The position numbers and the translations under genes were made by a program. From Pseudanabaena mucicola str. Chao 1806 (GTDB lineage: Bacteria; Cyanobacteriota; Cyanobacteriia; Pseudanabaenales; Pseudanabaenaceae), in the NCBI RefSeq assembly GCF_030323025.1, contig NZ_CP097329.1, forward strand, positions 1,147,001-1,211,000: DNA of 64,000 bases, read 5' to 3'. Shown here piece after piece: positions 9,151 through 18,351 of this stretch. Within the stretch, counting starts at the first letter, position 1. Each line of letters starts with the position of its first letter. The notes under the pieces were generated by a model. The model saw only the letters and a list, made by a program, of their open reading frames with translations. It was not told the DNA's origin and did not search any database.

Positions 9151-9978
9151 TTAAGCCAGTCCAAACCAACCAAGATAGGTCTTCAGAATCGATTTACCGA
9201 AAAACAGAGAAATTGTACCGCCGATCGCCAGAAAAGGACCAAAGGGAATAGGCTGTTGTTTACAGACTTTGCTGAATAGCACAGCGATCACTCCCACACA
9301 AGTGCCGATCGCTGATGCTAGTAAAATTGTGAGCAAAACCTGTTGCCATCCCAGCCACATCCCAATCATTGCTGCAAGTTTTGCGTCACCGCCACCCATC
9401 GCCTCCTTTTGCAGAAAAATTCTGCCCGCAATTCGCATAATGTCGAGTAGCCAAATGCCTAGTACAGCACCACCTATACCCAAGAGTAAATGAGTTGCAA
9501 AGTTTGTGCGATCATTACTATTAGCAAAGGCTAAACTGCCTTGATAGAACGAACCTAGTAACAGCCCTGACTGAGTTAAGGAATTTGGCAAAGTCATAGT
9601 GTCAAAGTCGATCATGGACAAAGCCAATAACCAACTAAGGAACAGGGCATAAAATCCTAAAATCAGAGGGGGTTGTGAATTGCCAAAATACAAAGCTATG
9701 CACCAAAACAAGAAGGCTGTGAATGCCTCGATCGCAGGGTAGCGCCAAGATACTGGTGTATGGCAATAACGACATTTACCTTTGATTAAAAACCAACCAA
9801 TAATCGGAATATTGTCGCGTGGCGCAAGTTGGCGCAGACAATGGGGACAACGTGAGGGTGGATGCAGAATTGACAGTCCCGCAGGCACACGATAAATCAC
9901 CACGTTCAAGAAACTGCCTATGCAAGCTCCGATCGCGATCGCCAAAATTTGTAAAAAGAGAGATTCGATAAGTAGCAA
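9151..9978 (-). CDS. pilD: Prepilin peptidase / N-methyltransferase (type IV pili)
   Basis: A 275-residue inner-membrane protein. It has the cytoplasmic zinc motif CPHC...CRYC (about residues 44-75, N-methyltransferase domain) and the two catalytic aspartates of A24 aspartyl proteases, in SMIDFDTMTLPN and MGGGDAKLAAMIG. Eight or so hydrophobic segments follow the family pattern. PilD cleaves the leader of type IV pilins and pseudopilins and methylates the new N-terminus, so it is needed for pilus-based motility and DNA uptake. It stands alone between an M23 peptidase and a DUF4189 gene. Confidence 0.94.
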   Translation of the reverse strand: MLLIESLFLQILAIAIGACIGSFLNVVIYRVPAGLSILHPPSRCPHCLRQLAPRDNIPIIGWFLIKGKCRYCHTPVSWRYPAIEAFTAFLFWCIALYFGNSQPPLILGFYALFLSWLLALSMIDFDTMTLPNSLTQSGLLLGSFYQGSLAFANSNDRTNFATHLLLGIGGAVLGIWLLDIMRIAGRIFLQKEAMGGGDAKLAAMIGMWLGWQQVLLTILLASAIGTCVGVIAVLFSKVCKQQPIPFGPFLAIGGTISLFFGKSILKTYLGWFGLA

Positions 9979-10059
9979 AGAGTTTGAAGAAAGCTAGTTT
10001 GTCATTTCCAAAAGTGCAATTACCTTATACATAGCAATTGTACTTTTGGCATCTATTTT

Positions 10060-10455
10060 CTAGTATGGTAAACAAATTGTGCGCGTTACATAACAATTTG
10101 TACCACCGTAGTTACGACAAACTCTTCGAGCAGTCCTTTCTGCTTGATACTCATCAGTTGACCAACCAGTTCCTGCTGCGCCATTACTACTTTCAGATAT
10201 CGACATACAAGCATTTCTTGCCCAGATTAAAACTTCACAGTCACCTGCACCAGAAACGCTTTCACATTCACTTATTGCTCGGTTTTCCGCTGCGCTACGA
10301 GAACGAAAATTCCAAGAATATCCCTTGTCTTGAGTTGAGGGAGAACGGGCAATTGCGCCATAGCTTTGAGCTTTGGCTTCTAGTCCCCCTACAGCCATTG
10401 TAGGAATCACAATAGCAGCCGCGATCACTAAAGAATTCCAAAAGTTTTTAGACAT
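10060..10455 (-). CDS. Secreted DUF4189-family protein
   Basis: A 131-residue protein with a signal peptide (FWNSLVIAAAIVIPTMAVGGLEAKAQS, cleavage likely after AKA). A DUF4189 domain follows: YGAIARSPSTQDKGYSW, then repeated small-residue blocks with paired cysteines (ECESVSGAGDCEVLIWARNAC and CRNYGGTNCYVTRTICLPY). The six cysteines suggest disulfide bonds in the periplasm or outside. DUF4189 has no firm biochemical function. It is preceded by its own RBS-like GGACATT and is monocistronic. Confidence 0.85.
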   Translation of the reverse strand: MSKNFWNSLVIAAAIVIPTMAVGGLEAKAQSYGAIARSPSTQDKGYSWNFRSRSAAENRAISECESVSGAGDCEVLIWARNACMSISESSNGAAGTGWSTDEYQAERTARRVCRNYGGTNCYVTRTICLPY

Positions 10456-10584
10456 AATGTCCTTCCGTTGACATCAATGAAACCCTATAATACCCATTCT
10501 AATATGTAAATTAAGGTTAGTGTAATTTAGTTTGCAAAGTCTTAATCATGTCATATTGATCAAATTGATCATTGGAGTTACAAA

Positions 10585-11382
10585 TTGCTCACAAGCACTA
10601 GAAATCCATTAGTAAAACAACTACGATCACTAGGTGAGAGCGCTAAGGATCGAAAAGAACAAGGATTATTTTTAGTAGAAGGAACTCATGCTCTAACTGA
10701 AGCGATCGCTACAGCCTTTCCAATAGCGACTGTATGCTGTACTGAAAAATGGATTACGGCTAATCCTGATTTATACAAACACATTGAAGCCTCTGTAGAT
10801 GAAATTAAAAGATTAGAGATCGTCTCTGAAGAGGTACTTCAAGCGATCGCTACTACGAAAAATCCTGATGGGGCAATCGCTGCGGCTTTTTTACCATCCC
10901 ATAAAATTGCCCAAATTAGTACTTTAGGTTTAGCACTAGAAACTATTCAAGATCCAAGAAATATCGGGGTAATAATTCGCTCAGCCGTCGCTGTAGGAAT
11001 TGATGGCATGTTAGTGAGCAACGATAGTGTTGATTTAACTAATCCCAAAATTATTCGCGCTACCGCAGGACAATGGTTTCACTGTCCCATGCAGACATCG
11101 ACAAATATTGCCGATGATATTCGGAAATTGCAAGCCCAAGGGGTTAAAGCGATCGCCACACTAGCCAATGCCAAGAAAACCTATTGGGATTACGATTTCA
11201 CTCAACCAACTCTAATTTTGTTAGGAAATGAAGGTAATGGTTTATCACAGAAATTAATTGAACTCGCCGATGAGTCTTTATCAATTCCTCAAAGCGATCG
11301 AGTAGAGTCATTAAATGTAGCTATTTGTGCATCATTACTACTTTACGAAGCAAAACGTCAGAGAGAAATGGGCAGAAAGTAG
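10585..11382 (+). CDS. SpoU-type (TrmH/RlmB family) RNA 2'-O-methyltransferase
   Basis: A 265-residue protein with an N-terminal substrate-binding part (NPLVKQLRSL...FLVEGTHAL) and a C-terminal SPOUT knot. The latter shows IQDPRNIGVIIRSA, LLGNEGNGLSQ and IPQSDRVESLNVAICASLLLYE, the three SpoU motifs. It 2'-O-methylates rRNA or tRNA with SAM; the exact nucleotide is not clear. The start is a TTG at 10585, eight bases after GGAG, which fits the conserved LTSTRNPLVK beginning. Confidence 0.92.
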   Translation: MLTSTRNPLVKQLRSLGESAKDRKEQGLFLVEGTHALTEAIATAFPIATVCCTEKWITANPDLYKHIEASVDEIKRLEIVSEEVLQAIATTKNPDGAIAAAFLPSHKIAQISTLGLALETIQDPRNIGVIIRSAVAVGIDGMLVSNDSVDLTNPKIIRATAGQWFHCPMQTSTNIADDIRKLQAQGVKAIATLANAKKTYWDYDFTQPTLILLGNEGNGLSQKLIELADESLSIPQSDRVESLNVAICASLLLYEAKRQREMGRK

Positions 11383-11439
11383 GGAAGTGAATCTATATCT
11401 AATAGGACTTTAATAGAGATTCATCGTTACATAGTTTTG

Positions 11440-11882
11440 CTAATCTTCAGGCAAGTATTGAGGATTTAAGACATCGGCTTGAGAAAAAGGGCAAAAGTCA
11501 GGAAATGTGGTCATATCTAATCCAGTTTCTTGAGATATGATCAATTTTGCATCTTGATAGCAATCTGCGAATACAGATTCAAAATAAGGCTTTAGGCTGG
11601 GACTTTTTTGAATGCTTTATTTAAACTTAGAGAATGCTCGGTAATTGATGCTTTCCAGCTATTGGTTTGTTTTTGTGGTTGGTATTTCCATTTTAGTAAA
11701 TGCTGTAATACTCTAATCAAATTACTTTCTAAGGCATCCTTACGGCTATTTTCCATATCTTCAATTTCTTCAGCCAGATTTTCGAGATCCAATTTCTCAA
11801 CATCTCCTTTGCATAATAGATTTACGGTTTCCTTCAGCCAGAGATTAAAATCCATTTCATATAAAGCTTTAGTTGCATTCAT
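11440..11882 (-). pseudogene. DUF29-family protein, frameshifted in an A run
   Basis: The first 96 codons match the DUF29 family (YEMDFNLWLKETVNLL, LDLENLAEEIEDME). They end early at FKKVPA-stop. In the shifted frame after the TTCAAAAAAG run the missing C-terminus is present: KSPSLKPYFESVFADCYQDA ... FCPFSQADVLNPQYLPED with a stop at 11440. A one-base indel therefore splits a normal 146-residue protein. The ATG (11882) overlaps the TGA of the glycosyltransferase gene by 4 bp, as part of a coupled set asnB-glycosyltransferase-DUF29. DUF29 function is unknown; it is multicopy in cyanobacteria. Confidence 0.8.
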
Positions 11883-13072
11883 GATTTTGAATATTTGACA
11901 TACTTGGTATATATATTAATCAAACTATCGGCTATTTTAGCCCAACTATAATTTTCGGCAATATATGGTTGAGCGCGATCGCCTTTTTGCTTGGCAACTT
12001 GTGGATGCTCGAAAAATTCTTGGATTGTTGCTGCGATCGCCACAGTATCCAATTGCGTCACATAGCCAAGATCGTGAGATTGAACCATTGGTGCGATCGC
12101 CACCCCATCGGTAATTAAAACAGGTGTTCCTGCGACGAGGGATTCTATGACAGCAATACCAAAGTTTTCAGAATGGGAAGTTAGGACAAATAGATCGGCT
12201 CCTTGTAGATAGAGATTTTTAAGTTCTCCATTAACGAAACCGACAAGATGGGTTCGATCGCGAATTTGATGTGTTTCGAGTAAGCTTTGAATCTGCTTTA
12301 TGTAATCACTCTCGCCATTTCCCGCGATCACAAAAGCAAAATTTGAGTCTGGGAATTTGCCGAGAGCAGGGATAAGATACTCCAATCCTTTTTTAGGATG
12401 GATACGGGACATAAACAGAATAATAGGGATCTGATCGGGAATTTGCAGGATTTGACGCAGTTGATCTTGAGCATTAGCAATTAGCTCTGGTATATGCACT
12501 CCATGGGGCAATACGAAATTAGGAATATTTAAATTTAGTTGCTGAGATTCCTCTCTTTCCTGCTCAGCTGTAAAATGGAGTGATTGACTATGCAATAAAT
12601 TAGAGCGTTCAATAATATTGAGATAAACTTGTTTGCGAAGTTTGCTTTGTTGTAATGACCATTCACAAAGCTGCCCCAAGGGGCGATTGATATAGGGTAC
12701 TTTTTTGATACGAGCTATCGCCATAGCGATCGTGGAGGCATAGGAGAAAATGGCATGGACATGAATGATGTCATAATCGGTGATATGCTGCCATAGCCAA
12801 GCGGTTAATGTTCTCGAATAGGCAAATTCACGCACAGCATTCACATTAGGTGAGAATCTTGCAAAAAAACGAATCGGTACATTTCCATATTCCTCTAGCT
12901 GATCAGTCAGTTCACCTAGTGGGACATCCAATAGGTCTTTGCCATTATCGTTAGTAGTCGCGATTTCTGCATCAACGTTTTGCGATTGCAACGCTTTCAC
13001 CATTTCGATTACTGCTTTGCTAGGACCTCCACGCACTTTTGCCACGGAAGGAATAATATGCAGAACTTTCAT
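11879..13072 (-). CDS. GT4-family glycosyltransferase (group 1)
   Basis: About 397 residues starting MKVLHIIPSVAKVRGGPSKA, a GT-B N-terminal fold. The C-terminal donor-binding half shows FMSRIHPKKGLEYLIPAL, LVGFVNGELKNLYLQGADLFVLTS and the EX7E motif region SENFGIAVIESLVAGTPVL. The start at 13072 is chosen because ATG overlaps the asnB TGA as ATGA; a longer frame to 13129 lies inside asnB. It transfers a sugar from a nucleotide-sugar to an acceptor, probably in polysaccharide or glycan assembly at the inner face of the membrane. Sugar and acceptor are unknown. Confidence 0.92.
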   Translation of the reverse strand: MKVLHIIPSVAKVRGGPSKAVIEMVKALQSQNVDAEIATTNDNGKDLLDVPLGELTDQLEEYGNVPIRFFARFSPNVNAVREFAYSRTLTAWLWQHITDYDIIHVHAIFSYASTIAMAIARIKKVPYINRPLGQLCEWSLQQSKLRKQVYLNIIERSNLLHSQSLHFTAEQEREESQQLNLNIPNFVLPHGVHIPELIANAQDQLRQILQIPDQIPIILFMSRIHPKKGLEYLIPALGKFPDSNFAFVIAGNGESDYIKQIQSLLETHQIRDRTHLVGFVNGELKNLYLQGADLFVLTSHSENFGIAVIESLVAGTPVLITDGVAIAPMVQSHDLGYVTQLDTVAIAATIQEFFEHPQVAKQKGDRAQPYIAENYSWAKIADSLINIYTKYVKYSKS

Positions 13073-14937
13073 AGGGAGAGCACCTGTAACCAATTTTGCA
13101 AAACTACTAAGCTCCATCGTCGATACCATTGCTGAGGTGGTAGAGGAATATGATTTGGAATTTTGATGTCCATAGTACCTTTAAGCAAATCCTTGTCAAT
13201 CCATTGAAAAAAGGGAATGGTAAAGCCTCGCTTAGGGCGATTAATAATATATTCAGGGATTTCGGGAATTGCCTTAGTTAATAGCTTTTTGTGATTTTGT
13301 AAACGGGTTGCTGCGGGGATTTGATTTATGACTTCAAATAGCGCCCGATCAACAAAGGGAACACGCAACTCTAAGCCCCATTTCATGCTCATCACATCGC
13401 TATCTCTCAATAATTGATTTCGCATATAGCGACTTAGTTCCAGATAAGAAACTTCATCTTGTGGGGTGGGAAATTGTGGAAAATATTGATTTTCACTAGT
13501 AATAAAAGTGACAATCTCATTTTTGATCTGCTCTCCAGCATCTTTTCCTAAATAGAATTGAACTAATTGATAGGCTTCCCAATGCGAAAAAACTCCACGT
13601 ACTAAACCATAGGCATTTTTGATGGAGTTATCTTTAGTCAGAAATGCCCCAAGCCTTCGATATTTTGGGGACTGGGCTAATTGTTCTAAACCTTTACCAA
13701 TAACTTTGGCGATCGCTTTTAAGAGAGCAACACGTTGCCTCTGTTCTACCATCCATGGTACTTGCCGAAATGTCCTATAACCGCCAAATAGTTCATCACT
13801 ACCTAGTCCCGATAAAACAACTTTCATACCCTGTTGGTGGGTAATTTGAGAAATGCAAAATGTATTAAATCCGTCAATTGTGGGTTGATCGAGTGATCGC
13901 CAATATTCTGGTAACAGATTATGAGCAAGATCAGCCGTTAGTAGATATTCAGTATGAGATGTACCAAAGTGATCAGCGACCTGTTTCGCGATTGCCCCTT
14001 CATTCCAAGCCTCTTCTTTAAATGTAAGGGAATAGGTACGTAATTCATTACCTTGTATTTGTCGAGCAATGGCAACAAGTGCAGTTGAGTCGATACCCCC
14101 ACTCAAAAATATACCAATAGGGACATCACTAACTAGATGATGCGTAACACTATTGAATAAAGCGGTTCTTGTTGTAGCGATCGCTTCTAAGGATAGTTTC
14201 GCTACTATTGGGGCATAACTTGGCTCTACAGAATGCTCTGCATAACGTACCGATGGGAAATTAATTTCCCAATATTTTTGATGATAAATCTTGCCATCCT
14301 GCCATCGTAAACTGCTACCTGCTTCTAAGCTTTTAATTCCGTCAATAATTGTCCAAGGCTCGGAAACTGAGCCATTAGTTAAATATGTAAATAAACCAAC
14401 TGGGCTTAATTGTTTAGGGATGATACCAAGCGCGATAATAGCCCGTAATTCTGACGCAAAAATTAAAGTTTTACCCTGATACCAATAATAAAGAGGTTTA
14501 ATCCCAAATGGATCGCGTGCCATAAAACAAACCTTCTCGCGATCGTCCCAAATTGCAAAGGCAAACATTCCGCGCAAAAGATCTAGGCATCTTTCGCCAT
14601 GTTTTGCATAGAGTTTGAGAATTACTTCTGTATCTGTATAGGAAAAAAAAGTTTCTCCTTCTTTTTTTAACTGTTCTCTTAATTCAAGAAAGTTATAGAT
14701 TTCTCCATTAAAGGTAATCCAATATCTTTGATCAGCAATGTGCATTGGCTGATGTCCATTTTGGCTTAGATCGAGAATCGCCAGCCGAGTATGAATTAAG
14801 GCTACATCTCGCTGTGGTGATAAATATAAGCCTTGATCATCATCCCCTCGATGCTGAAGGGCAATTTGTAATATGCGGGTATATCGCTCAGTTTCAGTTG
14901 GTAGTGATAAAGCTAAAAAACCAGCAATTCCACACAT
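13069..14937 (-). CDS. asnB: Asparagine synthase (glutamine-hydrolysing)
   Basis: A 622-residue protein with an N-terminal Ntn amidotransferase domain (catalytic Cys2 in MCGIAGF, then HRGDDDQG and FNGEIYN). The C-terminal synthase domain has the PP-loop FLSGGIDSTAL (near 276) and LSGLGSDELFGGY. It makes asparagine from aspartate, ATP and glutamine. AsnB genes next to glycosyltransferases often belong to surface polysaccharide clusters, where the product may amidate a sugar acid or glycan; here the neighbour overlaps by ATGA and a second glycosyltransferase lies upstream. Both amino-acid and glycan roles are possible. Confidence 0.93.
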   Translation of the reverse strand: MCGIAGFLALSLPTETERYTRILQIALQHRGDDDQGLYLSPQRDVALIHTRLAILDLSQNGHQPMHIADQRYWITFNGEIYNFLELREQLKKEGETFFSYTDTEVILKLYAKHGERCLDLLRGMFAFAIWDDREKVCFMARDPFGIKPLYYWYQGKTLIFASELRAIIALGIIPKQLSPVGLFTYLTNGSVSEPWTIIDGIKSLEAGSSLRWQDGKIYHQKYWEINFPSVRYAEHSVEPSYAPIVAKLSLEAIATTRTALFNSVTHHLVSDVPIGIFLSGGIDSTALVAIARQIQGNELRTYSLTFKEEAWNEGAIAKQVADHFGTSHTEYLLTADLAHNLLPEYWRSLDQPTIDGFNTFCISQITHQQGMKVVLSGLGSDELFGGYRTFRQVPWMVEQRQRVALLKAIAKVIGKGLEQLAQSPKYRRLGAFLTKDNSIKNAYGLVRGVFSHWEAYQLVQFYLGKDAGEQIKNEIVTFITSENQYFPQFPTPQDEVSYLELSRYMRNQLLRDSDVMSMKWGLELRVPFVDRALFEVINQIPAATRLQNHKKLLTKAIPEIPEYIINRPKRGFTIPFFQWIDKDLLKGTMDIKIPNHIPLPPQQWYRRWSLVVLQNWLQVLSL

Positions 14938-14980
14938 ATAATGTTTCCTAGCTCCAAAATATTATGTCAAGTTTATGTGC

Positions 14981-15080
14981 TTTGACTCCGCTCAGCTAAC
15001 TTCGACTTCTCTCAGTTAACGCTGGCTGAGCGTAGTCGAAGTCACAACTCCCTAACCTTGGCTGAGCTTAACCGAAGCCA
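14981..15080. repeat. Family F inverted repeats (GACTTCGCTCAGC type)
   Basis: Several copies of a CTTCGACTT(C/T)(G/T)CTCAG(C/T) word in alternating orientation (TGGCTGAGCGTAGTCGAAGTC, CTTGGCTGAGCTTAACCGAAG shortened here). Related palindromes are at 27389-27440 and 34239-34284, with a partial copy near 18511. Confidence 0.7.
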
Positions 15081-15097
15081 GATTAATAGCAAGCCTC

Positions 15098-16255
15098 TTA
15101 ATTTAGAAAACTTGATAAATAATTAGATAGATTCTGCTGAAAATGCTCAAATCCAAATTTGCTAATTACGACTTGTCGTAATCTTTGCGGCTGGTACATT
15201 AGAGGATGTTCATATTTACACGATAAAATTTTGGTAATTATTGTCGCAATTTCCTGTAAGTTATCAGGATTAATTAGTGCCCCAATCTCTCCTTGACACA
15301 AAGCATCGACAGCCCCATCTAAATTTCCTCCTAAGACAGCTTTACCACAGGCTAGAGCTTCTAAATAGACTATCCCAAATCCTTCTCTTTTGCTAGGCAT
15401 AGCGAACAAATCACATAGATTATAGTAATCACATAAATCTTCGTCGGGGATGAAGCCTGCGAGAGTGACATATTTTTGAAGATTATTTTGTTGAATGATC
15501 TGGAGTAACCGATCGCGATCGCTACCTTTGCCCACAATCATGTAATGGATATCAGGAATAGATTGCCTCAGAATCGGTAATACTGACAGAATCTGATCAT
15601 AGCCCTTGTATTTTTCGGAGGTGACAAGGCGGGATACCGTGAGGATAATTTTTTGCCGAGGGCTTAGCCCATATTTTTGCAATAAATGGGTGGGTTTATC
15701 TCTAATTTCCCAAACATGAGGATCAAAAGTATTATGTAAAACCCCCACTTTTTCAGGTGATATCACCTGTTGTTGACAGATTCGATCGCGTGTGAAGTTA
15801 CTGACCGCCAGAATTAAGTCCGCATTCTGTAGTGATTTCTTTAGTAAAGGATTTTGAATATTCCACGCTTCGATCCCATGAGCGATCACAATATATCGTG
15901 TACCAATGATCTTTTTGAGGATAAAAGCGATCGGTGCAAAATTTATGTGTGTCGTAATGATCAGATCAGGCTTTTGGGCGATCGCTTTACTAAGTAATTG
16001 CCAACTAAAAAATAAAGTCCTCAGAGGCAATGGGATCGTTCCTGCTCCATAAATTTTTGTCTGCAAATAGCTGCTATCTGGAGTAACTCGCGGCTGTATG
16101 TCTTCCCATGCATCATTTTTGAGGAAAATACTGAAACTGGAATCAGGATACAGAGATTGGAGTGCTTGCAATAAAAACCCTGAAAATACTTGAATCCCTC
16201 CCTTGGTAGAAAACAGTTCAGGAATCCAGAGATGAATATGTTGAGATTTGGTCAT
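15098..16255 (-). CDS. GT4-family glycosyltransferase (group 1)
   Basis: About 385 residues from MTKSQHIHLWIPELF (ATG at 16255; an upstream ATG at 16288 gives 11 unconserved residues and overlaps a terminator). GT-B fold: STKGGIQVFSGFLL near the N-terminus, then HGIEAWN, LTVSRLVTSEKYKGYDQILSVL and the EX7E-type block MPSKREGFGIVYLEALACGKAV. It probably acts with asnB and the other glycosyltransferase in glycan synthesis. Spacing of 160 bp from asnB is filled by family F palindromes, so it may be a separate transcript. Sugar specificity is not known. Confidence 0.92.
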   Translation of the reverse strand: MTKSQHIHLWIPELFSTKGGIQVFSGFLLQALQSLYPDSSFSIFLKNDAWEDIQPRVTPDSSYLQTKIYGAGTIPLPLRTLFFSWQLLSKAIAQKPDLIITTHINFAPIAFILKKIIGTRYIVIAHGIEAWNIQNPLLKKSLQNADLILAVSNFTRDRICQQQVISPEKVGVLHNTFDPHVWEIRDKPTHLLQKYGLSPRQKIILTVSRLVTSEKYKGYDQILSVLPILRQSIPDIHYMIVGKGSDRDRLLQIIQQNNLQKYVTLAGFIPDEDLCDYYNLCDLFAMPSKREGFGIVYLEALACGKAVLGGNLDGAVDALCQGEIGALINPDNLQEIATIITKILSCKYEHPLMYQPQRLRQVVISKFGFEHFQQNLSNYLSSFLN

Positions 16256-16266
16256 ATTCTCACTAC

Positions 16267-16298
16267 AAAAAAAGGAGGTGCTAAACACCTCCTTTTTT
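16267..16298. terminator. Rho-independent terminator
   Basis: AAAAAAAGGAGGTG, loop CTAAA, CACCTCCTTTTTT: a 9-bp GC-containing stem flanked by A's and T's. It lies between the small gene at 16304-16543 and the glycosyltransferase gene, both on the minus strand, so it ends the former transcript. Confidence 0.85.
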
Positions 16299-16303
16299 AT
16301 ATA

Positions 16304-16543
16304 CTAAGACATCAGACAAAACTGACCTGAATGTAATTTAATTTCCCCCAGATCTGGTATCCAAGCAGCCCATTGCCCATCAGGATATTGACACATCAGC
16401 AACGCCTCATCATAGCTACTAGATGCAATCGGTTCTAGCAATGTTACCCAAGTAGAAGGTAAGGGTTGAAGACATTGTAGATAGTGAGACTGCTTTGTAT
16501 TCTGAGTACCTTGATAAGTACGCATCTGTGTCGTGTTTGTCAT
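16304..16543 (-). CDS. Small conserved cyanobacterial protein, unknown function
   Basis: A 79-residue soluble protein: MTNTTQMRTYQG, then LPSTWVTLLEPIASSSYDEALLMCQYPDGQWAAWIPDLGEIKLHSGQFCL. The second half looks like a small beta fold and the length fits a complete small protein. It has its own terminator 6 bp after the stop. I do not recognise a characterised family. Codon use and the clean gene limits suggest it is real. Confidence 0.65.
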   Translation of the reverse strand: MTNTTQMRTYQGTQNTKQSHYLQCLQPLPSTWVTLLEPIASSSYDEALLMCQYPDGQWAAWIPDLGEIKLHSGQFCLMS

Positions 16544-16603
16544 TGCTTTCTCTCTGCGATTTGGTAGCAGGTTTACTAAATTAGTTATTTAAATTTTGTT
16601 TTT

Positions 16604-16684
16604 GGTAGTGCTGCAAAGTAATTTTTTTAGTAATTGTGGTACGAGTCCTTCGCGCCCGCAACACAATTACATTGCATGACTGCC
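16604..16684. repeat. Family C palindromic element
   Basis: Starts GGTAGTGCTGCAAAGTAATT and ends ATTGCATGACTGCC, with a GC-rich centre (CGCGCCCGCAACACAATTAC). Same family as 18352-18431, 29521-29601 and 38400-38478. Confidence 0.78.
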
Positions 16685-16839
16685 TTGTTTTTAAATAATT
16701 TTTTAAGAGCCAAAGTGAATTTAGCCCTCTAAATTATGTCATGAGAAAAGTATATATAGTAATTTTAGTATTAAAAAATACAGAAATTTTATTATAAATT
16801 AAAACCTGACATATAGCTTTTACCAGTCTGGTGAAGTAC

Positions 16840-16876
16840 AGGTTTGTTTCCGCGCATTTAGCGGGGAAACAAACCT
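16840..16876. repeat. GC-rich hairpin resembling the family B core
   Basis: AGGTTTGTTTCCGCG pairs with CGGGGAAACAAACCT around CATTTAG. The core resembles the family B stem but the outer TAAGTAGCT ends are absent. Confidence 0.6.
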
Positions 16877-17067
16877 ATGTATCTCGCTTGCTTGAAAAAT
16901 GCCATAGCATTTTCTAGGCGCTATGACATACTTGATCTTCGCTAGATATATAATTTCGTGCGCTTGAGTTGAGAATCACACTAAATATAGACTTTTATTA
17001 ATGTCCAAATACGGTTAAAATCTTGCCCTAGTTTATGGATACTTGTTTTTGGGACTTGGTGAACTGA

Positions 17068-18330
17068 ATGCGCGATCGCCTTAATTGGCAAATCAATAAG
17101 CAAATCAACTGGCAAGATATGACTAGTAAACATTGTCAAACCAATGGTGCAGAAATCTCCAACTTAGTGCAAAGGTTGAGCAAAGGACTGATGGGTCTAT
17201 TTTTGCGGCTTGGCTTGCTGACGATCTTGATGAGCTACTTAATGCTGGGGCAAGGTCATCCAGTGCAAGCCCAGTCTGTAGATGAACTGAAGAACTATCA
17301 AAACTTTGTTGATCAACAGCGTCAAATTATTCAAAAGCAACAGGAACAAATTAATGCATTGACTAAGCCTGCGGAATCACGTCTGGCGGCTCTAAGGAAA
17401 AATGTACGGGTGACGGAGGGGCAAATCCAAGAAAATGAGAAAAAAATTCGTCAAGCTCGCAGTCAATTACAAGCTCTGAACACGAAGCTCCAAGATCTAG
17501 AATATGACCTCAATAAAAAGCGTGATGCTACTTCTGCACGTTTACGCTATTTACAAAGGCAACAGTTGCAACGCTGGTGGGTTACATTGCTCAGTAGTCG
17601 GGATCTCAATCAGTTTGCTGATCGCCGTCGGCAGATTGAGCGCATTTATAATAGCGATCGCAAATTATTGGCAGACTTGAGCCAAAAATCAGAACGGGTT
17701 GAAAAGCAACGTAATCAAGTAATTGCTCAAAAAAATGAGATTGAGCTATTAACCCAAAAATTGAAGTATCAAAAATCAAATATTGAGGCTGAAGCAGTTG
17801 CTCAACAAAATACTATTGAGCGCCTTAAGAGCGATCGTAAAGCCCTTGAGCAGGCGGAAGATCGTCTTGCCGAAGATTCGCGTCGCCTGTCACAAATCAT
17901 TATAGCAAGAGTCCATCCCTATTCTGGTTTAATCCTCCCTCCAGGTACAGGGCAATTGATGTATCCAACAATTGGTCCTGTGACTAGTAACTTCGGTTGG
18001 CGGGTGCATCCTATTTTAGGAACAGAAAGATTTCATGCAGGTATCGACTTTGGCGCAGACTACGGCAGTCTCATTTATGCTAGCGCCCAAGGTCGGGTCA
18101 TTTATGCAGATTGGTATGGTGGCTATGGCAATTCGGTAATTGTTGATCACGGCAATGGCATGACTACTCTCTATGCTCACTGTAGTGAACTATACGTCAA
18201 AGATGGGGATGTCGTTGAGAGAGGTCAGCCGATCGCGGCAGTTGGTTCGACAGGATTTTCGACTGGTCCCCATTTACACTTTGAGTTACGTGCAAATGGT
18301 GAACCGATTGATCCTTCTGCTTATTTGTAG
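17068..18330 (+). CDS. Coiled-coil M23 metallopeptidase (EnvC/NlpD-like)
   Basis: A 420-residue protein. A signal segment (LGLLTILMSYLMLGQGHPVQAQS, residues about 50-72) precedes a long coiled coil (about 75-285, for example QQRQIIQKQQEQINAL and AALRKNVRVTEGQIQEN). A C-terminal LytM domain has zinc ligands in FHAGIDFGADYG and HLHFELRAN. This layout matches EnvC-type murein hydrolase activators and M23 endopeptidases of the divisome. The Zn-binding His/Asp residues are kept, so it may be an active endopeptidase rather than only an activator. The first about 45 residues before the signal are poorly supported; an internal ATG may be the true start. Confidence 0.9.
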   Translation: MRDRLNWQINKQINWQDMTSKHCQTNGAEISNLVQRLSKGLMGLFLRLGLLTILMSYLMLGQGHPVQAQSVDELKNYQNFVDQQRQIIQKQQEQINALTKPAESRLAALRKNVRVTEGQIQENEKKIRQARSQLQALNTKLQDLEYDLNKKRDATSARLRYLQRQQLQRWWVTLLSSRDLNQFADRRRQIERIYNSDRKLLADLSQKSERVEKQRNQVIAQKNEIELLTQKLKYQKSNIEAEAVAQQNTIERLKSDRKALEQAEDRLAEDSRRLSQIIIARVHPYSGLILPPGTGQLMYPTIGPVTSNFGWRVHPILGTERFHAGIDFGADYGSLIYASAQGRVIYADWYGGYGNSVIVDHGNGMTTLYAHCSELYVKDGDVVERGQPIAAVGSTGFSTGPHLHFELRANGEPIDPSAYL

Positions 18331-18351
18331 GGATTCACATATTCATTAATT

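Larger units (their letters stand above)
16544..17067. other. Intergenic region with two palindromes
   Basis: 524 bp between divergent genes. It contains a family C element (16604-16684) and a GC-rich hairpin AGGTTTGTTTCCGCG...CGGGGAAACAAACCT (16840-16876). The remaining AT-rich sequence must hold the promoters of both neighbours. No gene is seen. Confidence 0.6.

Noticed and set aside
13073-13129. Longer start of the glycosyltransferase
   Set aside because: Residues before MKVLHIIPS are not conserved and overlap asnB; the ATGA overlap at 13072 is the natural start.
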